This document shows, in pieces, positions 1-5,731 of a stretch of DNA of 8,327 nt. Under the pieces are notes generated by a model. The model saw nothing but the letters and a program-made list of their open reading frames with translations, was not told where the DNA came from and ran no database searches. Origin of the DNA: Candidatus Faecalibacterium faecipullorum (GTDB lineage: Bacteria; Bacillota; Clostridia; Oscillospirales; Ruminococcaceae); contig DWXX01000139.1 in NCBI GenBank assembly GCA_019118985.1, positions 1-8,327 on the forward strand, in the 5' to 3' direction. The position numbers and the translations under genes were made by a program. Within the stretch, counting starts at the first letter, position 1. The number at the start of each line of letters is the position of its first letter.

Positions 1-204
1 TCCCACGCGTGCGGGGGAGGTGCCGAACGCAGTGAGGCGAAGGGGGCTTGCCCGCCGGCACCGCGTTACCGGGGGAGATGTCTAGCGACAGCGAGACAGA
101 GAGGGCACGAAAAACAGAGAGGGCCCGAAAGCGCAGCGAGCCTGAGAGGAAAAACACGGCGCTTTTCCACATTTCCCCACTCCGACGGTGGAAAAAGCGG
201 GCGG
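1..204. repeat. Gene-free intergenic block of short direct and inverted repeats
   Basis: No convincing gene is seen here; the open frames are arginine/serine-rich and low in complexity. Visible structure includes an inverted repeat GGTGCCG (19-25) with CGGCACC (56-62), an 11-bp direct repeat ACAGAGAGGGC at 96-106 and 114-124 (18-bp period), and GGAAAAACA at 148-156, repeated at 203-211. A further imperfect hairpin pairs 160-170 (CGCTTTTCCAC) with 188-199 (GTGGAAAAAGCG), with one extra A. Read on the minus strand, that hairpin is soon followed by a second short T-run (154-150). This could be a mosaic of dispersed intergenic repeats beyond the operon terminator. Whether it recurs in the genome cannot be seen here. 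Confidence 0.5.
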
Positions 205-250
205 AAAAACAGACAGGGGACGGCCTGCGTGCGGGCCGTCCCCTGTCTGT
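205..250 (-). terminator. Intrinsic terminator of the minus-strand operon (17-bp perfect stem)
   Basis: Positions 209-225 (ACAGACAGGGGACGGCC) and 234-250 are perfect reverse complements separated by the 8-nt loop TGCGTGCG. On the minus strand the stem is followed at once by a run of five T (209-205). This is the classic shape of a Rho-independent terminator, about 140 bp beyond the stop of the last operon gene at 393. The plus strand has no T-run after the stem (GTGTGTTGC), so termination should be one-directional. The stem contains GGGGACGG, a motif repeated in the next hairpin, so it may also be a dispersed palindromic repeat recruited as a terminator. Confidence 0.75.
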
Positions 251-269
251 GTGTGTTGCTTATGAAGGA

Positions 270-302
270 GTGCGGGCGCGGGGCGCCGTCCCCTGCCCGC
301 AC
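270..302. repeat. Second hairpin sharing the GGGGACGG motif
   Basis: GTGCGGGC (270-277) pairs with GCCCGCAC (295-302). Inside it, GGGG (280-283) can pair with CCCC (290-293) around a six-base loop. The 11-mer GCCGTCCCCTG at 285-295 is an exact copy of 235-245 in the neighbouring terminator, offset by exactly 50 bp. GTGCGGGC is also shared (229-236 and 270-277). Neither strand shows a T-run next to it, so it is not an obvious terminator. It may be a partial second copy of the same palindromic repeat. Confidence 0.5.
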
Positions 303-339
303 CTTGATGATACACCGGGCGGCGGGGGAAAACAATAAG

Positions 340-360
340 CGGATGGACAAAAACCATCTG
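340..360. repeat. Small hairpin in the 3' untranslated region of the operon
   Basis: GATGG (342-346) pairs with CCATC (354-358) across a seven-base loop ACAAAAA. On the plus strand the stem can extend by a G-U and a C-G pair. It lies about 33 bp past the last operon stop codon, between that stop and the strong terminator. It lacks a T-run on the correct side, so it may only stabilise the 3' end of the messenger. Little more can be said. Confidence 0.25.
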
Positions 361-392
361 TAAAGCGACCATTTGCGCGCCGGCGGGCTTTG

Positions 393-1808
393 TCAGGGCG
401 CGGTCAGGGCGGCCCACAGGCCGTCGGATGCGTCCAGGACGGCGATTTTGCAGTCGGCGAAGAGCTGCTGCACCGACTGGGTGGCGGAGCCGTCGGCCGA
501 GGTGTTGTAGCTGCCGAGGTCGGCGCCGGCGAGGGCGGGGACGTCGGCCCAGCTGTAGAGGCGGGCGGGCCAGTCGCTGCCGAATGCCTCGCTGAGGGCG
601 CCGTAGGCCTGCTCGAAGCCGTCGGGGTCGGCCAGGATCCAGATGCCGCTGGTGTGGTTGGCAAGGTCGGTGTTCATCCGGGTGGCGCCGGCCATCTGGC
701 TGTTCATGTCGGTGAGGGAGGCGTCGGCGCTCCAGGTATAGACGTTCAGCTGGACGATCACCGCGCCGTCGCGGTTGCGGTCCTCGCCGTAGCGCTCCAG
801 CGCCTGCTGCAGCTTGAGGGCGGAGGCGTCGGGCAGGACGTCGGCGGTGACCACCGCCACGTTGTAGTCGGGGTCGACGGTGGTGGTCAGGCCGTGGGCC
901 ACATAGACCACCGCCGCCACCAGCACCACGCCGGCCACCACAAGGCCCCAGTGGTAGTGCCACCAGTTGGCCGCGCTGCGGCGGCGCTTCTCTTTGGCGG
1001 TGAGGGGGCGGCCGTCCTCCTCGGCGGGGGCGGCGGGGCGCTCGACCTCGATGCGGTAGAGCTGCCGCAGCACCGGGAAGAAGATCTGCATGGCGACGAG
1101 GGCGGGCAGCCAGAAGCCGAACAGCATGGCCCAGAAGGTGCTGATGGGGAAAAAGAGGATCAGCACCGCCGCGCCCGCAAAGATGACCGCACTGCCGCCC
1201 AGGCTGCGGGCGGGGGCGAGCAGCAGCATCTGCCCTGCCCCCCGCAGCGCGGCGCGGAAGGAGACGTCCCCGTCGGGCAGGGCGGTCAGGGCGGCGAGGG
1301 TGAGGCTGCCGGCCACCGCCAGCACCAGCAGGTCAAAGCCCAGAAAGACCAGCACCGCGCCGCCGGGGTACTGCCCGCCCTGCATCACTTCAAAGAGGAA
1401 GGCGCAGACAAAGGACAAGGCGCCCAGCAGGGTGATGGCGATGGAGCCGAGGGGCAGCGCCGCCTTCCACTTGGTCTTGACGGTATGGCCGGCCCGGGAC
1501 AGCCAGGCGGACGGGTCGTTGCAGAGGCTGCGGAGGGCACAGTCGGTCAGCAGCAGCAGGCCGACGCCGGCCGGCAGGCCGGTGACAAGGCCGGCCAGCA
1601 GGGTGAAGGGAAAGTTGAGCAGGATGACCCCCAGCGAGACGGCCAGGGCGGCCGGCAGCAGCAGCAGGCAGGCTAAGAAGTTGGTGCCGATCAGCTGGCC
1701 GAAGTCCCGCCCGACCATCTGCGCAAAGCGGCGCAGCCCGGTCTTTTCGGGCTCGTTCGGGTCGACGCCCCGCCCGGGGCGGCCGTAGATGGCGTCAAAC
1801 CAGCTCAT
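393..1808 (-). CDS. YesL/DUF624-like membrane protein with an extra exported C-terminal domain
   Basis: This 471-aa protein is the last gene of the operon. Residues 1-250 resemble YesL (DUF624) proteins: a short N-terminal amphipathic stretch (MSWFDAIYGRPGRG), then hydrophobic segments near 41-67, 70-90, 117-140, 150-175, 202-222 and 224-245. A charged cytoplasmic linker (about 251-280, with KEKRRR) leads to a further membrane segment at 287-306. About 165 residues follow that should lie outside the cell. This tail has alternating beta/alpha character, an EDRNRDGAV stretch reminiscent of calcium-binding loops (D-x-N-x-D-G), and no lipoprotein signal. Ordinary YesL proteins are about 200-220 aa, so this is an extended form. 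The start is supported by GGAGGAAG just upstream (1813-1820), and its ATG overlaps the TGA of the upstream gene (ATGA, 1805-1808). Function is unknown. YesL homologues commonly sit beside YesM/YesN regulators and carbohydrate genes, so a role in sugar sensing or uptake is a guess from context. Confidence 0.8.
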   Translation of the reverse strand: MSWFDAIYGRPGRGVDPNEPEKTGLRRFAQMVGRDFGQLIGTNFLACLLLLPAALAVSLGVILLNFPFTLLAGLVTGLPAGVGLLLLTDCALRSLCNDPSAWLSRAGHTVKTKWKAALPLGSIAITLLGALSFVCAFLFEVMQGGQYPGGAVLVFLGFDLLVLAVAGSLTLAALTALPDGDVSFRAALRGAGQMLLLAPARSLGGSAVIFAGAAVLILFFPISTFWAMLFGFWLPALVAMQIFFPVLRQLYRIEVERPAAPAEEDGRPLTAKEKRRRSAANWWHYHWGLVVAGVVLVAAVVYVAHGLTTTVDPDYNVAVVTADVLPDASALKLQQALERYGEDRNRDGAVIVQLNVYTWSADASLTDMNSQMAGATRMNTDLANHTSGIWILADPDGFEQAYGALSEAFGSDWPARLYSWADVPALAGADLGSYNTSADGSATQSVQQLFADCKIAVLDASDGLWAALTAP

Positions 1809-2635
1809 GCATCTTCCTCCCCGGCGAGGGCGGCGAGGGTCTCAGGGCACTCGCGGCCATAGGCTTCGATCTGGGTCAGGGCCGGGAAGGGCGAGGGCCC
1901 CTCGGCTTGGATCAGCCCGCTGAGGACAAGGCTGCGCACCCGGCGGGCCGGAAAGACGACGCTCTGGGGCTTGGGGCTTTTGATGAGGGGGATCTCCAGG
2001 CGGCCGCCGTCCGAGAAGGTGACGGTGGCCTTCACCCAGTAGTTGTCGTGGGGGAAGTCGGCCCGCTCGGTCAGGCGGATCTCGTCCAGCAGCACCTCGC
2101 GGCCGAAATCGAGGGTGAGGGCGGCGTTGGGGTCGCGGTTGATCCCCCAGCTCTGGTAGGGGTATTCGCCGTGGGAGGTGTTCTCAAAGATGCCGTCGAT
2201 GGCGTTGCGGGCGGCAAAGACTGCCTCGCCCCGGGTCTCGACGTTGGCCGAGGCGTGGGGGTAAAAGCCGGTGTCGCCGTGCTGGTCATAGCAGTTGAAG
2301 GCGAGGTTGCGGCGGCCGGACAGCTCTTCGGCGGTGGCAAGGCGGGCCCGGATGACGTGCCGGCTGCCGGAGAAGCTCTTGGGGGAATAGGTGATGGCCT
2401 GCTCGTCAAAGGGGATGTGGAAGTTGATCTCCCGCTTGACCACATAGACCAGGGCGGGGGCCATGGTGTCCTCGAACTGCACCACGCAGAACTGGCCGGG
2501 GTGGTCGATCTCGAGGGCGATGCGGTCGCCGGGGCGGTAGGCGCTGGTGTAGACCAGCGAGACCTCCTGCGCGGCGGGGCAGGTCAGCAGGGTGTGGCCG
2601 GGGCCGTCCAGCACTTTGAGTTTGATGGTTTCCAT
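1805..2635 (-). CDS. Signal-less discoidin-like (F5/8 type C) carbohydrate-binding protein
   Basis: This 276-aa protein has no signal peptide or membrane segment, so it is predicted to be cytoplasmic. Residues about 125-262 look like a galactose-binding/F5/8 type C jelly-roll: HASANVETRGEA, then NAIDGIFENTSHGEYPYQSWG (143-163), ALTLDFGREVLLDEIRL (172-188), a YWVKATVTFSDG strand (199-210), and a closing PALTQIEAYG (251-260). The N-terminal 110 residues form a second beta-rich part that I do not recognise (APALVYVVKREINFHIPF, 59-76). The domain normally binds sugars on secreted proteins, so a free cytoplasmic form next to a lyase is unusual. It may hold or present oligosaccharide substrate, or act as an enzyme of unrecognised type. 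An AAAGGAG ribosome binding site lies 9 nt before the ATG (2645-2651). It follows the lyase gene by 24 bp and overlaps the next gene by 4 bp, so all three should be made together. Confidence 0.8.
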   Translation of the reverse strand: METIKLKVLDGPGHTLLTCPAAQEVSLVYTSAYRPGDRIALEIDHPGQFCVVQFEDTMAPALVYVVKREINFHIPFDEQAITYSPKSFSGSRHVIRARLATAEELSGRRNLAFNCYDQHGDTGFYPHASANVETRGEAVFAARNAIDGIFENTSHGEYPYQSWGINRDPNAALTLDFGREVLLDEIRLTERADFPHDNYWVKATVTFSDGGRLEIPLIKSPKPQSVVFPARRVRSLVLSGLIQAEGPSPFPALTQIEAYGRECPETLAALAGEEDA

Positions 2636-2659
2636 GATGCTATGCTCCTTTCCCCTGCG

Positions 2660-4459
2660 TCAGCGCAGGGACAATGTGATCGTTTTGTAAAAATAGAGGC
2701 TGATTTTCCAGATGGTATCCGGCCAGGCGGTGCGCAGCCGGGGGTCGCTGACCGGCACGGGGGTGATGGTGACATCGACGCCGGGGTGCAGCAGGATGCG
2801 GCCGACCTCGCCGACGGCAAGCCCTCCTTCGCAGGGGACGGGCTGGCGCTCGGTCATCAGGGTCAGCTCGATCTCGCCGGGCCAGTCGGTCCGGTCGGTG
2901 AGAGTTACCCCCTCGGCGGTGACGGCGGCCTGCCGGCGGTAAAAGCTCAGCCCGCGGATGGGCGGGTAGGCCCCGGCCAGGTCGGCGGCGATGCTCCCCT
3001 GTCCTGTCTCGACGTCGCGGGCGGCGTACTCTGCACCGGGCAGCTGCATCACCCCGCTGAAGGTGGGCAGGTTGTGCCAGCCGCTCTGCATGGTCCATAT
3101 CTCGTAGCGGCGGGGGCTGAAGGTCTTGCGGGTGTAGCTCTCCACCCCGATGTCGATGAGGAAGGGGCGGCCGTCCTTGTAGACGGTGACGCTGCCGGTG
3201 TCGTTGTGGTTGTGGCTGTCGCCGTTTGAGCCCATCTTGGCCCCAAGCACCCACCCGCCGCGGCGGGCCGCAAAGACCCCCACGCTGGGGTACCACACGT
3301 CCCCGTCGGGGGCGCTGTCGCCGGCCGGGCAGCTCAGCAGCTCCCGCTCGGTGAAGGCGGTCAGCAGGCGGTACCACAGGTTGATGCGGCTGCTGGCGTC
3401 CTGGGCGGCGAGGTGGTCGGGGTCGCAGTCGGCCCGGAAGTCGGCCGCGGCAAGGGCGGCGAGGGCCGGGCTGCCCACCGCCCGGGCGAAGAGATATTCC
3501 CGCGCGCCGCAGCGGCCGGCGAGGGGGCTGCAGTCCCCGAAGTTGAGGTAATAGGGGCCGCCGACGTGGACGTTCAGGATGTACTCGGCGATGTTTTTGA
3601 TCTTTTCCTCCCGGAAGAGGGGGGCGAAGGCGGCGGGCGCGGCCGACGCCAGGATGTGCAGCGCCCCCCACAGGGTGAGGCCGGCGTGCCGGTAATACTG
3701 CGCCCCCTCGTTGCAGCAGCCGTCGGGGCCGTAGTCCTTGAGGAAGCAGTCGAGGCTGTAGGCGGCCTGCCGGACGGCGGCGCGGCGCTCGTCCTGGCTG
3801 ACCGAGGGCAGCAGGAAAAAGCAGAGCAGGACGTTCTGGGTACACCAGGAAGTCCAGTTGCACATCGGCTCGGCGCCGCTGCCCATCCACCAGAAATGGT
3901 CGTGGAGGTAGGGGGCGAGGATGCGGGCGCGCACCTCCCGCTGGATGCGGGTGGTCAGGCCGGGGTAGGCGCCCTCCAGCGCGGGGCCGAGCAGGCAGCA
4001 CACGGTGGAGAGCAGGGCCCCCGCCTCGGCGGCAAAGAGGTCGATGAGGGGGCGGGCGGTGTCGGGCAGGGGCAGCTGCGGGGTGTCGCGGACATAGCTG
4101 TTGTGGGCGGGCAGCTGCCAGGCGCTCTCTTCACAGATGGCCCACAGGGTGTCGGCGATGCCGTCGAGGAAGCGGCCCTTGTATTCCACGCACTCGGCGG
4201 CGGCCAGGGCGCACAGCCGGGCCCGGCGGGAGAAGAGGGCTGCCTCCCACTCGGCGCGGCTGCCCTCCCGGGTGAAGGCCAGCCACAGGTGCAGCGGCAG
4301 CGGGGCGATGGGTTTGGCGGCTTCCGCCTCGCCGGCGGCAAGCAGCCGCTGCCGGGCCGAGGGGGGCAGCCCCTCCCACCCGGCGCGGTCGGACGCGGGC
4401 GGGCAGGGCCGGAAGGAGGGCAGCTCCTCCGGCAGGAGAGAAAGACGTTCTGAAAACAT
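2660..4459 (-). CDS. Heparinase II/III-family polysaccharide lyase, predicted cytoplasmic
   Basis: This 599-aa protein has the two-part build of heparinase II/III-like lyases, which cleave uronic-acid-containing polysaccharides by beta-elimination. Residues about 60-370 are alpha-helical, a likely (alpha/alpha) toroid, with MCNWTSWCTQN (199-209) and DGCCNEGAQYYRHAG (246-260), the latter carrying the candidate catalytic tyrosine (Y255 or Y256). From about 388 on it is a beta-sheet domain with the family hallmark SHNHNDTG (415-422), followed by GRPFLIDIGVESY (430-442) and MQSGWHNLP (457-465). H418, D436 and H462 match the spacing of the structural metal site known in heparinase II, and H416 or H418 is a candidate catalytic base. 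No signal peptide is present (MFSERLSLLPEELPSF), so it should act on imported oligosaccharides. An in-frame ATG at 4465 directly abuts AGGAG (4466-4470), so I prefer the ATG at 4459 with six-base spacing. The ribosome site overlaps the stop of the regulator gene. Substrate cannot be assigned: glycosaminoglycan, alginate or another uronate are all possible. Confidence 0.88.
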   Translation of the reverse strand: MFSERLSLLPEELPSFRPCPPASDRAGWEGLPPSARQRLLAAGEAEAAKPIAPLPLHLWLAFTREGSRAEWEAALFSRRARLCALAAAECVEYKGRFLDGIADTLWAICEESAWQLPAHNSYVRDTPQLPLPDTARPLIDLFAAEAGALLSTVCCLLGPALEGAYPGLTTRIQREVRARILAPYLHDHFWWMGSGAEPMCNWTSWCTQNVLLCFFLLPSVSQDERRAAVRQAAYSLDCFLKDYGPDGCCNEGAQYYRHAGLTLWGALHILASAAPAAFAPLFREEKIKNIAEYILNVHVGGPYYLNFGDCSPLAGRCGAREYLFARAVGSPALAALAAADFRADCDPDHLAAQDASSRINLWYRLLTAFTERELLSCPAGDSAPDGDVWYPSVGVFAARRGGWVLGAKMGSNGDSHNHNDTGSVTVYKDGRPFLIDIGVESYTRKTFSPRRYEIWTMQSGWHNLPTFSGVMQLPGAEYAARDVETGQGSIAADLAGAYPPIRGLSFYRRQAAVTAEGVTLTDRTDWPGEIELTLMTERQPVPCEGGLAVGEVGRILLHPGVDVTITPVPVSDPRLRTAWPDTIWKISLYFYKTITLSLR

Positions 4460-4468
4460 AGGCATCTC

Positions 4469-5731
4469 CTACAGTTTCTGTTGATATTCCCGGGGGCTGA
4501 GGCCGGTGGATTTCTTAAAGACCTTGGAGAAGTAGAACGAGCTCTCGAACCCGAGCTGCTCGGCGATCTCGTAGATCTTTTTGTCCCCTTTTTCCAGCAT
4601 TTCTTTGGCGGCGGCGACCCGCGCCTCGGTGATGTATTCCACAAAGCCGCCGCCGTACCGGCCGAAGAGCTGGCTGAGGTACCCGGGGGAAAAGTTGAAC
4701 ACCGCCGCCACATCGGCGAGGGTCAGCTTTTCGGACAGGTGGTCCCGGATGTAGGCCTTGACCTGGGCGACCACCTGCAGCTTGGAGGCGGAGGCGTCGT
4801 TCTCGACATCCTCGGCGAAGAGGATGGGCTCGTTTTCAGACAGCAGCAGCCGCAGGGTATCCAGCTCGCGGCAGCGGCGGGGCAGCCCCATGGGGGCGGC
4901 GGCCGGCCGGCTGACCGCCCACAGCAGCCGGGCCGAGAAGTAGTTGTAGACGATCTGGCTGGCCTTTTTCAGCAGGGGCTCAAGCAGGGCCTTGGGGTCG
5001 GCGGACTGTCCTTCGGTCAGGCTGAACAGGACGTTGAAGTGCAGCACGTCGGTGCTGGTGGCGTGGGCGAAGAGATAGTTCTGCAGCGTGGTCTCGACCA
5101 TGCGGCAGCAGGCAAGGTTGAGCTTGAGCTGCTGGGCGCTGGTCAGGCCGGGGTTGGCCGGGTGGATGGCGCAGCAGGCCGCGATGAGGCAGGGGCTGTC
5201 GAGGTGGAGGTCAAGGCCCTTCATCTCCTGCTGCAGGCGGGCCTCGTCGGGGATCAGCCCGGCGTACAGCTGGGTGAGGAAGCGGTCCTGCAGCACCCGC
5301 AGACCCTCGGCCATTTCGGCGGCGGTGGGCATCTGGCCGGTGAGGGCGCGCTCTTTCTTGACCTGCCCGGCGGCGCGGTCCAAAGCGTCGCACAGGCCCT
5401 TGGGGGTCAGGTCCATCTTGACGAGGTAGTCCACCACCCCCGCCTCGATGGCCCGCCGGGCGGAGGTGAAGTCCTCTGAGCTGGTCAGCAGGATAAAGAC
5501 CGGCAGGGGGCCTTTCTGGTGGCAGGCATGGGCCAGGGCAAGGCCGTCCATCACCGGCATCTTGACGTCGGCGATGACGATGTCCGGCTTTTCCCGCTCG
5601 ACGGCTTCGAGGGCGAGCTTGCCGTTGCGGGCGGTGGCGCAGATGGTGTAGCCCAGTTTTTCCCAGTCCAGCATGCCCTGCAGCCCGATCAGGACCAGGG
5701 GTTCATCGTCAGCCAGCAGGATCCGCAGCAT
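4469..5731 (-). CDS. YesN-like response regulator with AraC-type DNA-binding domain
   Basis: This 420-aa cytoplasmic transcription regulator is the partner of the kinase encoded upstream. The receiver domain (1-120) has the acidic pair D8-D9, phospho-acceptor D55 (IVIADVKMP), T83 and K105 (DYLVK), so all key residues are intact. A middle region (about 140-310) is typical of YesN-class proteins and has no recognised motif. The C-terminal 100 residues are an AraC/XylS double helix-turn-helix: LTLADVAAVFNFSPGYLSQLF (337-357) and KIYEIAEQLGFESSFYFSKVFKKSTGLSPREY (385-417). A longer reading from an ATG at 5749 would contain its own ribosome site (AAGGAGG), so I prefer the ATG at 5731, with that site five bases before it. 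The gene overlaps the end of the kinase gene by 23 bp, implying translational coupling. Likely targets are this operon and unlinked uptake genes, by family analogy. Confidence 0.93.
   Translation of the reverse strand: MLRILLADDEPLVLIGLQGMLDWEKLGYTICATARNGKLALEAVEREKPDIVIADVKMPVMDGLALAHACHQKGPLPVFILLTSSEDFTSARRAIEAGVVDYLVKMDLTPKGLCDALDRAAGQVKKERALTGQMPTAAEMAEGLRVLQDRFLTQLYAGLIPDEARLQQEMKGLDLHLDSPCLIAACCAIHPANPGLTSAQQLKLNLACCRMVETTLQNYLFAHATSTDVLHFNVLFSLTEGQSADPKALLEPLLKKASQIVYNYFSARLLWAVSRPAAAPMGLPRRCRELDTLRLLLSENEPILFAEDVENDASASKLQVVAQVKAYIRDHLSEKLTLADVAAVFNFSPGYLSQLFGRYGGGFVEYITEARVAAAKEMLEKGDKKIYEIAEQLGFESSFYFSKVFKKSTGLSPREYQQKL

Noticed and set aside
48..350. Short frames on both strands across the repeat region
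   Set aside because: Low-complexity translations crossing hairpins, with no domain or membrane pattern and no good ribosome site.
375..388. GC-rich palindrome just after the last stop codon as a terminator
   Set aside because: GCGCGCCGGCGGGC has no loop and no T-run on the minus strand; the hairpin at 209-250 is far better.
82..963. Long minus-strand frame of 293 residues
   Set aside because: Its sequence is dominated by arginine, proline and glycine, it overlaps the YesL-like gene in another frame, and it runs through the terminator hairpin. It is a shadow caused by high GC.
390..1676. 428-residue plus-strand frame, and similar long plus-strand frames at 1907-3229, 3413-4453, 4481-5479 and 5673-7055
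   Set aside because: All are antisense to well-supported genes and rich in Gly, Gln, Ala and Val, as expected of the reverse strand of GC-rich genes. No recognisable motif.
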